From contig NC_089399.1 in assembly GCF_003171515.1 (NCBI RefSeq), positions 372,001 to 436,000 on the forward strand: a DNA stretch of 64,000 nt, given 5' to 3'. This stretch comes from Pyrenophora tritici-repentis. Taxonomy: Eukaryota > Ascomycota > Dothideomycetes > Pleosporales > Pleosporaceae. The notes under the pieces are model-generated. The model worked only from the letters and a program-made list of their open reading frames with translations, searched no databases and was not told the origin of the DNA. Positions 12,045 to 22,155 of the stretch are shown here, one piece after another. Every line of letters starts with the position of its first letter. Position 1 is the stretch's first letter. A program made the translations under genes and the position numbers.

Positions 12045-12875
12045 CTACCATGGAATCTCTACCCCGAACCGATCCACAAGCTTCCCCGACACCTTCCTCC
12101 CAGTCTCATCAAACCACTCATTCAACCTTCCCATAACTTCTAAGCAATCCCCCACGCTCTCCTCGACGCTAATAGTACCCTCCTCCTTCCACTCCACCAG
12201 CTGCGTCTCCACCCTCCCCGGGTGCAGCATCAAAAACTGAACGTGAGGAACATCGAGCACGAAACTCTTGACCACCGCATTCAGCGCCGCTTTACTAGCC
12301 CGGTATGCGTATCCGCCGCCGGCTGTATTCGCAGTGATGGAACCCATGCGTGATGACAGGATTATGACTTTGGGCATAGAGATGCTTGAAGAAGTCCCAA
12401 GCAAGTAATCCGGAAGCTCTGTGTCAACCCTTTTCTTGAACGACATGAGCAAGTTCGGGAGAAACGACCTTATCACATTAAACGTCCCCCAAGTGTTGAT
12501 TTCAAACGTCCGCACCATGGTTTCGTGGTCCATTGCTTGCATGCTCTCGGTGGCTGCTACATTTTGACGGGCTTCTTTTTCTTCGGCCACTACAGAGGGT
12601 ACGAGGCCGCGGATGCCGGCGCAGTGTATGACTAACTTTATGGGCGTTGAAGCGTAGTCCTCGGCGAGGCTTTGAATGTCTTTGTGGGATGTGATGTCTA
12701 TTTGGTGGAATTGCAGGTTGGAATAGTGTATGTGTGGTGGAAGGGGCTGGGCATCTAAGGCTATGATGGGTGGGTGTGAGGGGAGGGAGGCGTAGTGTTG
12801 TAGGAAGGCGAGACCGAGACCGGAGGATGCGCCTGTTATCAGGATGTTGTCGTCTTCTATGCTTGCTGTGGTCAT
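12045..12875 (-). CDS. Short-chain dehydrogenase/reductase
   Basis: Classical SDR, 276 aa, one exon; an NAD(P)(H)-dependent oxidoreductase of unknown substrate. Visible: the cofactor motif TGASSGLG (residues 14-21), HCAG near residue 84, the SSRMGS serine region near 175, and the catalytic YRASK (Tyr191, Lys195). An upstream in-frame ATG at 12926 would add 17 residues; 12875 was chosen because it puts the Rossmann strand at the usual distance from the start. The flavin-reductase-like gene at 13264 is transcribed away from it, across a shared 388-bp promoter region, so the pair may be co-regulated. Protein likely cytosolic. Confidence 0.85.
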   Translation of the reverse strand: MTTASIEDDNILITGASSGLGLAFLQHYASLPSHPPIIALDAQPLPPHIHYSNLQFHQIDITSHKDIQSLAEDYASTPIKLVIHCAGIRGLVPSVVAEEKEARQNVAATESMQAMDHETMVRTFEINTWGTFNVIRSFLPNLLMSFKKRVDTELPDYLLGTSSSISMPKVIILSSRMGSITANTAGGGYAYRASKAALNAVVKSFVLDVPHVQFLMLHPGRVETQLVEWKEEGTISVEESVGDCLEVMGRLNEWFDETGRKVSGKLVDRFGVEIPW

Positions 12876-13263
12876 GATCTTGAAGTAAAGGCGAGAAACA
12901 GTAGGATGTTGTTCACACAATTGCAAAATGTTTCTTTCTTTCTTTCAGAGCTAGGATGTTGGTACCTCACACCTTGCAATTACAAAGAAGGCTAGAGTTC
13001 TGTTGGCATAGGGAAGCTATACCGGAAGAGGATCTGAGCTCGGGTTTAGTGGGGTGAAGATACGTCACGGCTCCGGGTTACTGCATGTTAGCGACATGTG
13101 GGACCCCGCAATACCCGTTGAGTGGCGTTCCTATCATAATCAGCAAGAGGGGTGATAAAACATATTGGAATTTAGAAAGCTGACTGTCAGTATCAGGAAG
13201 TAGAAAGGAAACACTGAAGTAGCAATTGATACGGGAATCATCATCCGAAAACCATCGTTCAAC
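12876..13263. promoter_or_regulatory. Bidirectional promoter between SDR and flavin reductase
   Basis: 388 bp between two divergent start codons. A TTTC microsatellite lies at about 12929-12948. No binding site was recognised. The call of shared promoter rests on geometry only. Confidence 0.4.
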
Positions 13264-14081
13264 ATGTTTTACCAGCCGGGCAAGGAGGATCATGGACTCC
13301 CGTATGATCCATTCAAGGTACATGTTCTTTCATCCCGTTCTATTATACGAAACGAATTTTCCCTTTACACACCTGCTTGCCAAATCCAAATCAAACCCCT
13401 AACACTCCCTCTCAGGCATGCGTCATCCCCCGCCCCATAGGCTGGATATCTACCCTCTCCCCCTCGGGCATCGCAAACCTAGCCCCCTACTCCCAATTCA
13501 ATAACCTCACCTTCGATCCCCCATATATAATGTTCAGCGCCAACCAAACGCCCACGCACTCTCAAAAAGACACAGTCCGCAATGTTGAAGCCACCGGCAA
13601 GTTTATTTGGAACCTAGCGACTTACGAACTGAGAGACGCCGTAAACACGAGTGCAGTTCAAGAAGCCTATGGCGTTGATGAGTTTGAGAAAGCGGGGCTG
13701 GAGAAAGAAGACAGTAGATTGAGTGCCGTAATGATTGATGGTGGGGAAAGGGAGATTAAGATTCCAATGGTGAAGCGCAGTCCAGTCAAGTTTGAATGCG
13801 AACACTATAGCACGCTCCGGCTTCCAGGCAATCCGCCCATGGGTTCTGCCGACGTGGTCATTGGTAGAGTTGTGGGCGTGCATATTAATGAGCGCGTGTT
13901 GACAGATGGCAAGATTGATGTCAAGAAGACGGAGCCGATTGCCAGATGTGGTTATTACGAGTATGCGGTTGTGAGAGACGTATTTGAGATGAAAATTCCG
14001 GGTGAGGATAAGGCACTCATGGCGGGATTAGAGGGGAGCTCGAGTAAGAACAAGGAAATGAGCAGGAATGGGATCTTGTAG
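13264..14081 (+). CDS. Flavin reductase-like FMN-binding split-barrel protein
   Basis: Member of the DIM6/NTAB flavin reductase-like family, which bind FMN and act as NAD(P)H:flavin oxidoreductases or partner reductases. Two exons: 13264-13317 (18 codons, MFYQPGKEDHGLPYDPFK) and 13416-14081; 239 aa. The intron 13318-13415 joins in phase 0 and produces the family pattern ACVIPRPIGWISTLSP...NLAPYSQFN followed by NVEATGKFIWNLAT. Cytosolic; no signal peptide or membrane segment. It faces away from the SDR gene at 12045-12875. Substrate unknown. An annotation that starts at the second exon would miss the conserved N-terminus. Confidence 0.85.
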
Positions 14082-14308
14082 GGAAAGAATTGATGAAGAT
14101 ATCACAATTATGATTTTCGAGTTTCTACAATCAAGCTTTCTGTACTACAAAAATATAGAGTCGACAAAAGATGAGCTTCCGCCAGCTCAAACGGTTTTAC
14201 AGAGGCGTAAACAGATATTGCAATCATCTTTCCACATACCGAATCCTGCCTTGACATCTTTGCGACCTAGGTGCCCCGTTTATCCATGGATCCAATCCAC
14301 CGACATTA

Positions 14309-15057
14309 TCAAAACCTAGCACATGAAGCGAAGCACGCAGTCCAGATACCGAATCTTGAGCTCGACAAACTTCCAGCCGGGCATTCTGCTCTTGGGGCGA
14401 TTTCTCCCGCATCCTGTGCAACTTCCACGGTTCCTTGTCGTTGATTGCAGAATCCTTGGGGAACCAGATCAAAGTTGGTGATCATGTCAACCCGCGGCCT
14501 CATTTCTGGGATCAGCCAGAAAGAACGCATGTTGATGCCAACCTCGAAATGGTGATCTCCCATCTGAGTAGCCGGGCCGAGGTCGGTGAGGTAGGCCTCA
14601 ATGTCCTGTGCGGGTATGTTGTGATGGATTTCCGCTCCGAGTGCAGCCCCGGCATCGGCGCACCACGCAGTTGTATCATCGACATGGACAGAATTGCCGA
14701 GGGTAGACGTGATGATGCTGATTTTGACGTGACAGATCCAATTCGCATCTCCGAAAGTGATAACGTAGTCGTATTCCCCGTAAGCCGCAATGGGTGTAAT
14801 GAATAGCCGGGCGAGTGTAACGGGCTAGAGCCCAGATGCTATGGTGATCCTCGGTGGAACCTTCGGAGCTTCCTCGGCACTTTAGATGCTTCGAGAAGCT
14901 ACGTGAACAACAAGCCAAACGTATATAGATATCGTTGCACTGCAGATAGCTTTCTTCTTCATCGAATACAATCCTGTTACCAGGCACCGGCATACTTTGC
15001 GCAGCCCCTTACAGCGAGGATGGCAAGCATCAAGCTCAGCGTCTTGAGACGAGCCAT
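14309..15057 (-). CDS. Possible small secreted cysteine-containing protein
   Basis: Not recognised. ATG 15057 begins a signal-peptide-like stretch (MARLKTLSLMLAILA) that ends exactly at a GTAAGG donor. A 188-bp intron (14825-15012) to a CTAG acceptor then opens a 171-codon frame to 14309. The joined product would be about 186 aa with six cysteines in the mature part, the last two in TACFASCARF. The exon frame reads like real protein (ITPIAAYGEYDYVITF, HVDDTTAWCADAGAALG). Weak points are the intron length, no clear branch site and no known family. It sits in the island between the flavin reductase and repeat remnants, a usual setting for effector-like genes in plant-associated fungi, but no function is claimed. 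It may also be a decayed gene. Confidence 0.4.
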
Positions 15058-15804
15058 TTTTAGAAAGGCTCTTAGTTAGGAGGGCGTTGAAATAGAGCGT
15101 TGAAAGAGAGAGTTGGCAATTAATTGGTGTAGAGCACACGATGATAGAACTGCGAGTGTCTCGCTAATGATATCAGTGATATATCCCTCAATACGTACCT
15201 TGATGCCATCTTTGTAGCCTGTTCCCACAACTTTGATCTGCTTCGCAGTCTTTTTCGAGGTTCTGCTAAGAACATAAGGTTCTCTCGTAAGCTTAACGTT
15301 ACACTAATCTATTTCCTCGCATACATACACTCTATCCTCCGAATGACCGAGCAATGAACTTCCACTGTTCCCAGAATAACCTGAGCTTCGTGTTGTTGTG
15401 ACGATCTTGTACTGATGTTCGTCATAAACGTAAGCTTACTCTCGTATATTCGGATAACTTACCATGCGTACACCCCACCCTCAGTCAGGCAGTGGGTTTG
15501 TTTGCACCTTTCCCAAACCACCATGTTGTTACAACAGTCTTGTGTGCCGCTTCCCGATGACAAGCCGATCAGCTGGTGGCGGGTTCTGTATCGGTTTTAC
15601 GTCATCTGCATGGATTTTCGATCTGGCGGAAGCCCCGTTTCTTTGTTAAATTTATACATGTATTTCAGTGACGAAGCAGCTTCTTCATAAAAGTTCCAAC
15701 AATCCTATACGAGCATTTATGACACATAGAGAAGGGGAGATACACTTTCCCAAGCTCTGTTTCAAAACACCACCTCTATGTATACTAGCAAAAAGCAATA
15801 ACAT

Positions 15805-16046
15805 ACGGGGTGATAGAGGGCCATGAAGTTTACCTCCTGATTACATGGCCTAATGGCTTGGTCTCCTGACATGACCTAATGTAAAGACAGTGCTTATGTA
15901 CAAGAAAGGAGAAGAGCTACAGATATGCCGGAGATGGGCCTGGGATAAGCCGGAGCGGAGTTTGTGAGTCTTACGGCATGGGGTGCGGGAGGGCCATGGA
16001 CTCCGTCTTCCGATGACGTGGTCTAATGACATGACCGGATGTAAAG
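15805..16046. repeat. Pair of imperfect direct repeats
   Basis: Copies at 15805-15886 and 15977-16046 share GAGGGCCATG, GGTCT-plus-TGACATGACC and ATGTAAAG in the same order and orientation, with substitutions and a length difference between them. Probably the worn remains of a duplicated or mobile sequence. Confidence 0.5.
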
Positions 16047-16049
16047 GGC

Positions 16050-16133
16050 TGATGGAGTTATACTCATGTTGTCCTCAGTGATCTACTTATGAGATTGATC
16101 AAAGTGTTATACCTTCTACGCTTGACAACGAAA
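16050..16133 (-). pseudogene. Fragment resembling helicase exon 2-intron 2-exon 3
   Basis: Over 16074-16133 about 50 of 59 bases match 17554-17613, which spans the end of helicase exon 2 and intron 2; most differences are transitions. Similarity continues into what would be exon 3. Because the intron is included this is a DNA-level duplication, not a retrocopy. It lies downstream of the intact gene in the same orientation. Confidence 0.55.
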
Positions 16134-16366
16134 TAAAGGAACCGGACGATGGACAGGATTGGAAAGGTGAATAGTCAAGGACATGCTTTGTAATGTGTAA
16201 AATATAAGTACAATACATACATGTTCCACGAAACCCCGAAACGCCGCCACGACTACCCAAACCCTCCTTCGCAGCATATGCATCTGTTTATGCAATCTCC
16301 CGTGACGGCTACGCGCAACCCTCAAGATGCGAGACTGCTGCTAAAAGACACAGCAACCACTATTCC

Positions 16367-18901
16367 TCATAACACCTGGACGCTATTCCTAGAAAAAGAG
16401 TCAAGAAACTCCTTGACCTCTCTGTTACGTCCACCGAATCCGTGGGCGGGAAGTGAGAGCACTGTCAGACCATGTAGACTCTTGGCTCTGCTGACTGTTT
16501 GAGATGATTAGCTAATGCCTCGATGCCAGGGGTAGATTTAGAGATTTACGTACGAGCAACATACGGCTGTTCGGTCTCGAACGACTTGGCCAAGTCTACC
16601 TTCACCTTATCAAGCGTCATACCCTAGTCGTCATGTTAGCGTACGCACATATCTCTGGTCAGGAGGAACGAACTTGTGCTTTGTGTATCGTCACACTATA
16701 CCCAGCCATGAGTGGAATCTGCGTCCTCGAAAGCAAGCTAAATGGCTCGCTGACACCACGTTCGGCGGCCGAGCAATCGGCATATATGGTCTCTGTGAGA
16801 CCGTTGTCGAACCGCACAACCGGCCAAGGTCGGAACTCGTTCCTCTCGGCGAATCGCTTAATTTCTTCTTCGCAGTAGCGTGCGTGGGGACCGGTTAGTG
16901 GGCTATCTTTTATGGGTAGCTTCTCTGGGTCATATCTCTCGAAGCCGATTATCGTGCCTTGTGAACCATTGACAAGGCCAAGGCCTGGTGCGAGGTTGTG
17001 TAGTAGTACAACGCGCATGTTTTGCTTGAGGTCCAATTCTGCTTCGTAGCGATGGTCGCTCTGCAGTCCGTCATTAGCAGAGGCTTGAAAAGTCCGGATC
17101 TCCACTTACGAGATAATGTAAGTGGCCACCATCGCCTCTCTGTAAATACTTTTTCAAGCTTATATCACCCTTGTGGTGATCTTTCCACAGGAAGAAGTCC
17201 TTGCATCTGTAAGCTATCGCTTTTCCCGGCAGTTCGTCGATCTTCTTCTTGTTTTGCTTTGCGACCAAGGCCTTGTGAGTAGATATCTCGATCGCCCCTT
17301 CCGTCTCTGACTCGTGGTTGAGTAAGATTTCTTTATGCTCAGGCTGGATGATACCCTCTATAATATATTAGCATCTTTGTTAACTATATCTACCACATAT
17401 ATGATATCATATTTTGAACGGGGAAAGGCTTGTAGTCAGAGGGCTGGAGGTCTTACCGAGACGGATCCTGTTGAGAATAGATCTGAAGAATGGATCGTCT
17501 TGCCGATGGATCTTCGATAGGTTGATATTGACAAAGTTACATTCCTGCTATCCTTAGTGATTTGCCTATGAGATAGATTAAAGTGTTATACCTTCCATGC
17601 TTGACTACGAAAAGCCCATTTGTCGACATCGTAATAGACATGTCTACAATTACCGCATACGTATTCTGTGGGATTCCGCGGTGCGTTCGGGTCGTTTTCG
17701 GCTCCGCAAGTGAAGCAATACCTGAACGGCTTTACGGGCGCCAGCTGACAGAACTGAATTCATTAGCCGATGTCGGAGAAGACATTGTATGTACACGTAC
17801 GTCTCCTGTGACAATGATTTGTACTCCACCAAAAGCTTCCTTACTGTTCCTGGCGGACTTCATTACTTCACTGAGACGTCCGAAGAAGTTGTTCTCCACC
17901 ATGCTGATCTCATCGACGACAAGGACGTCGGTGTTACAGAATAATTCTTTCTGCCTGCCTTTCAATACTCTCTTCTTTAGATTGTTAAGTGGTTCCTTGC
18001 CAATCTCCATATGCCAGCCAGCGTAGCTGTATGTAGTTTGACCTCCTATGGCAAGTGCAGCAATATTTGTGGGGGCAGTCACAAATATAATCTTCCTTTG
18101 CTCCTCAAGTCTCTTCTTGAATACTCTAAGGATAGCTGACTTTCCGCAGCCCGCAGGACCGGTATAAAATACGTTGCACCCCGCCATAATTAGGTCAACC
18201 ACATAATGCTGTTCTGGATCTAGAGTTACCTCTGGCGCAGCGGCAACGTTGTTGTTTGCGCGTGGTTGGGGGCCATTCAGGGAAGAATTAGGCCGTTGAA
18301 AAGCAGTTTGGGGGGTCAACGACTCATCCTCGCTCTCGGGAGTTGCTGATTGATTTGAATAGGATCGGGATTGAGTATACGATGACGAGGGCAAGGGCGA
18401 TTGGTGCTGTGCGATACCAGCAGATCGTCTAGGCTGCGGTTTGGCTGGCGGGGCTTTCCCGATGCTAGTCAGGTAGGCGCGTCCACGATCGCGGTTCAGT
18501 GCTTGTTCGACCAAGTGTCTGTGTTCCTCTAGAAAGTCCCATGCTTCGTCCACGGTTTTGAACTTCTTTTTTTTGTTTCCCTGATACCCCCTGAGATATG
18601 CATCCTCTATAGCTTTCCAATTTCCTGTGTATATTCCAGGTACATGGCCAACTATTGCGTAGTACGGACGACCTCCAGAAAGATCCACAGGAAGGCCCCA
18701 TTCCTTTACCGAGAGCGTGGAACGGGGCGGAGTTGTGTTCTGCTCCGGCTCTGGACTCGATTCAATCTCAACCGGGGCATCTTGGGTACCCAATGCCGGT
18801 ATGCGCGACCCACTAGAGAATGAAGGCGCTGTTCTCAGCCGCTTATCGTACGTAGCATGATGTTCATCCTCGACCTTCCTTTTAGTAGTTGGCCGGACCA
18901 T
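16367..18901 (-). CDS. PIF1-type DNA helicase with N-terminal viroplasmin-like domain
   Basis: Seven exons (17801-18901, 17592-17753, 17457-17544, 17110-17357, 16674-17060, 16554-16623, 16367-16494) give 727 aa. PIF1 helicases are 5'-to-3' ATP-dependent enzymes. Order of parts: a basic N-terminus; a caulimovirus-viroplasmin/RNase H1 N-terminal type domain (about 80-128, YYAIVGHVPGIYTGNW...GYQGN...FKTVDEAWDFL); a Ser/Pro/Gln linker; Walker A GPAGCGKS (248-255); Walker B DEIS (330-333); GDFCQLAPV (366-374); a small Cys pair insert, C380/C383 and C400/C403, that looks like a zinc ribbon; and the terminal motif YVALSRAKSLHG. All six introns keep phase. It stands alone: no Rep domain, so not an autonomous Helitron by this evidence. 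It is intact although a degraded partial copy lies just downstream. The protein family seems variable in copy number in fungi, which is inference. Confidence 0.85.
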
Positions 18902-19931
18902 AGTCGTGATTCGGATATTGGGGTGTATTTAGTGAGCAACCAAGTTGTGGGGAACAGGGCACGGTAGTGGAGCAGAAGGGTGCTTGTTCAAACTGTGGGT
19001 GTCTGCGTAAACAGTGTTAGCGTCACGGGTCTATGTTGCTGTGAGAAGCAAGGACAAAACATTAATGCTCACATTTCGCCACGATGCGCAGCTCTGAACT
19101 AAGAAATACAAGATAGAAGACTGATTCTTGGCTCGTTGTTGCAAGGAGCGCGGTCGCGCTTGGATGCGACAATCGATTAGTTATCTGAAACGTCCAATCT
19201 CGCGTTCGCGTCAGTGTCGCGCTAACACATGATTGATTATCGTCAAGTTGTACATGTAGAAAACTTCTTGTATTCTTATTCTTCGCATACTCAACAACAT
19301 TCAAAGAGACTTGCTGTATTTAGATTGTCGGCATTTACCAAAAAATGGTCCCTTATCAACAACCTGCGCCGTTTGAGGCATTATATTCTTTCCAAACATT
19401 GCCCTCCCACGCTGCTGGGAAGCTGCGCTCAGTGCCTCGGCACCAACATACATCTTATTGATTGTGGTTGTTATGAGCTATAACGAAATGCTGGGAGACG
19501 TCAAGGGCAAAACGTTACGAAATCACTGAGTATTTAACCTCAGTTATTCGGTGGGGAAGGTGAATATCGTGGTTGCCGTTGCCGTTGCCGTATACATGAC
19601 GGCCATGTAAACTAGCACCATACGTATCAACCCGTGCAATGGAACTTGATGGCTACCCTGGTGGACAGTAGACTGACTGATCGCTTGCGACGAGCTTTTG
19701 GTTTGATCAAGGAGTTTGTTGTCGGCGGCAGGTGAAAGCATAACGTCGTTGGCGCAAACGGTGATCTTGAACACAAGGTCAACGCCGCCAATGCATATAC
19801 TGATGTGTCCCTCTAAGGCTCAAAACAACCAAGACAGTTGTGAGGCCAAACTTCCAGCGTGTACCTAGACGCAGCGCATTCCCCATAGGATCTTCAGCCT
19901 AGAACCGGTGCGAGTCTCATGACTTGCGGTA
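18902..19931. other. Helicase upstream region
   Basis: No gene seen in about 1 kb. It should contain the helicase promoter (minus strand) and the 3' UTR of the next minus-strand gene is to its right. A (GTTGCC)3 repeat lies at 19572-19590. Short frames on both strands look random. Confidence 0.45.
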
Positions 19932-20813
19932 TCATCGCTCATCGCCCGTCTTTTCCACTTCGTCTTGGCGCACGTCTACCATGGTGCCGTCCTCACCTTC
20001 TCTCCATCTTACACCTGTCATCTTCCCCGCAACTTCCAGGTCTTCCTCGATGCCCTGTACCAGCGCGTCCAAGGCTGCGAAGATGTCGCCTTGTTTGTCT
20101 CTTGCTTCTTCCAGCTTATGCAGCCCAGCTTGACCTTTTCCTTTCCCCTTGTTCTTCCTTGGTATCTTGACGCCTTCTATCCGTAACATGTATCCCTGGT
20201 CCGGTGAATCTTCATCGAACGAAGGAGCTATCCGTACGGCAGTATCCGTTATTTGCCACTCCGAGGACAATGACTGTGCATCCATGATTGTACGTCCATC
20301 TGCTCCAATATCGATGATCAGGTAGTGTTCCTTGACGCCAGGTATGGGTGGCGGAAGTGGTGACTCGACCGGTGCGTCTTGCTCGTCTTCTTGTTCGCCT
20401 CCCTCGGTTCTTAGCCTCTCGTCGCCAGGTTGCGCATCGTGTGGTAGGTAGCTCGTATCATCCAATCCCAATCCTCGCATCGAGGCTGCAATCAAGATGG
20501 TTGGGTCATCGTCGGCGAAGACGTAATGAACGTAAGGGTGGTAATGCTCGCCCGAGGTAGTATCTTCGATTAGGGTAAAGAAAGGTCGAAAGTTTGGTGG
20601 CGGGAGCAGCGGTTGTTCCGAGCTGGGTTCAGGGTATGGCATGTCATCATCGTCGTGCATTTCAACTTGCAGCCCCAGCGCGTCGGTAGGCTGCTGCTGC
20701 TCGGGATGCGCATCATCGGGAGCATCTTCAGCACGGTTTAGAGAGTTTGAGCGCGGCGAAGGAGTAGAGCGAGGTATGGGCGAGCGTCCTAAAGTGTTAG
20801 GGCTTGTAGACAT
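19932..20813 (-). CDS. Conserved-type fungal protein of unknown function
   Basis: Single exon, 293 aa from ATG 20813; the frame is open upstream to 20945 but MSTSPNTLGRSP is the more natural start. Not assigned to a family. The N-terminus is Ser/Pro/Arg-rich and disordered. Two ordered parts follow: one around FRPFFTLIEDTTSGEHYHPYVHYVF, and one around KEHYLIIDIGADGRTI with SSEWQITDTAVRI. They are separated by acidic and proline stretches, and the C-terminus is a Lys/Gly-rich helix and an acidic tail. No signal peptide or membrane segment. It lies next to apc11 on the same strand with a 340-bp gap. The composition and patterned ordered blocks favour a real gene. Confidence 0.7.
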   Translation of the reverse strand: MSTSPNTLGRSPIPRSTPSPRSNSLNRAEDAPDDAHPEQQQPTDALGLQVEMHDDDDMPYPEPSSEQPLLPPPNFRPFFTLIEDTTSGEHYHPYVHYVFADDDPTILIAASMRGLGLDDTSYLPHDAQPGDERLRTEGGEQEDEQDAPVESPLPPPIPGVKEHYLIIDIGADGRTIMDAQSLSSEWQITDTAVRIAPSFDEDSPDQGYMLRIEGVKIPRKNKGKGKGQAGLHKLEEARDKQGDIFAALDALVQGIEEDLEVAGKMTGVRWREGEDGTMVDVRQDEVEKTGDER

Positions 20814-21153
20814 GTTGGGGTATTGATGGAAGTGTGGAGTTAACGGAGCTCTGGGTGCTAGGGTGCGCGAATCGATAAGGGAAGGGACATGGTGGTCCAT
20901 GCACACTACCCTTCCCAACGAACCACCAACCGGGGAATAAAACACGCGGGGGAGTTATGAACACATGGGTTCAGCTGTAGAGAGATCCTTGGGGTATCAA
21001 CCGAGTCCTGGCGCCTATTGAAACAAACTAAGAACCCAAACTCCTGCTTTCCAAAGTTGAAGCCAAGCACCGCTGGCGCGAGATCTTTCACTGTGCCTTC
21101 CAAAAAGGGATCGACAACGAATCTCTTATGAAGATAGGTTCATATTCACCAAG
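20814..21153. other. Spacer between unknown gene and apc11
   Basis: 340 bp; probably the promoter of the 19932-20813 gene and the 3' UTR of apc11. Nothing else seen. Confidence 0.4.
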
Positions 21154-21629
21154 TCAGGGAGGGCTGGTACCCGGTCCCTGCGGTTGTCCCGGGGCTTCGG
21201 TGGCTGTGGGCGCAACCTGATTCTTCGACTTGAAGGCTACACCAACGTGTCAGCCGACTCTGTGGGCTTTCATGGTATCCAATATACTGCTTACGCTGAC
21301 GGCACATGGGGCATTTCTCAAGGGAGCTATCTTGCCTCAGCCAAGATATGATGCAGTGCTGGATTCGTCTTAGATATGCACACAATCCTCGGTCAGACCA
21401 ATACGTACCATATGGAAGGAGTGGTTGCATTCGCCCAGCACTGCCTCGAGTAAGCCCAAGTCAAGCAATGCGCCACATAGTACATACACAGCGGACACTC
21501 GTCTCCAGGAAACTTGCACTTTGAGCAAGTGCTATCGTACGGGTTACGACAGATTCCGCACACATCGTCGTCTGGCATGTCCCAGTGCCAGGCCGCAACG
21601 GCGTTCCATTCTCGTATCGTGACTTTCAT
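21154..21629 (-). CDS. APC11: Anaphase-promoting complex RING-H2 subunit Apc11
   Basis: Catalytic RING subunit of the APC/C ubiquitin ligase; recruits the E2 and drives the metaphase-anaphase transition. Four exons: 21488-21629, 21409-21440, 21295-21358, 21154-21236; 106 aa. The product starts MKVTIREWNAVAAWHWD and carries the zinc ligands in order: CGICRNPYDSTCSKC, GDECPL, GECNHSFHMHC, and KCPMCRQPFKS. Joining across the 32-nt second exon is what restores HSFHMHC. A Pro/Gly-rich 20-residue tail extends past the usual end of the human protein. It diverges from the sulfurtransferase gene at 22156, 526 bp away. Very confident identity; unspliced frames would give a truncated, wrong product. Confidence 0.95.
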
Positions 21630-22155
21630 CGTGTCCCTTGTCAGTTGGAAAGGTTGTAGTTTGAATTTGGGATTTGGGCGCCAATTGAACCTTGAAGCAG
21701 AAGCCGATCAACAGCGCCAAAACACGCCGAGGTGGCAGATTCCACGGCGGTGAGCAGCGGCGATTGCGCGTTAATTCCGCTAGCTAAGGTCTGAGCTCAA
21801 GCTTCACCTGCCCGCTGTCCGCTGCCCACAAGGCTATGACGCATCTAGTAATGCAATGCTGTGTTTGCAGCACAATCGTCTCATATCACCTTGTTTGAAC
21901 CATGGGACAGTAAATGGGCACAGTCTCTATCAAACGAGACAACCAGCAACTCACGACCCCCTCCTCGGTTTACTTCAGTTCCCCGCACTTGCCTGAAGCT
22001 TACGTGCTTCCCCTCAAGTTTGCGTGATGAATCCAGATAGGCACGATAGGAAACTTGACCTCGCCGTCTACTCCACATAGCTTTGCTCCTTCTTCCCTCC
22101 TCGCCGACTAACACTTCATCACTTTCACAACCTGAGCCCTACCTCTACCGCTAAA
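21630..22155. promoter_or_regulatory. Divergent promoter region apc11/sulfurtransferase
   Basis: 526 bp between divergent start codons. No motif recognised with confidence. Confidence 0.35.

Larger units (their letters stand above)
15058..16366. other. Repeat-bearing spacer downstream of the helicase
   Basis: No intact gene. It holds two imperfect direct repeats (15805-15886 and 15977-16046) and a degraded fragment resembling the helicase (about 16050-16133). The rest is AT-rich without recognisable coding. Confidence 0.5.

Noticed and set aside
12045..14081. Secondary-metabolite gene cluster
   Set aside because: Only two tailoring-like enzymes; no polyketide synthase, NRPS, terpene synthase or cluster regulator in the window.
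16367..18901. Interpretation as a telomere-linked RecQ helicase or an autonomous Helitron
   Set aside because: Motifs are PIF1-type, not RecQ, and no Rep endonuclease domain or Helitron ends were seen nearby.
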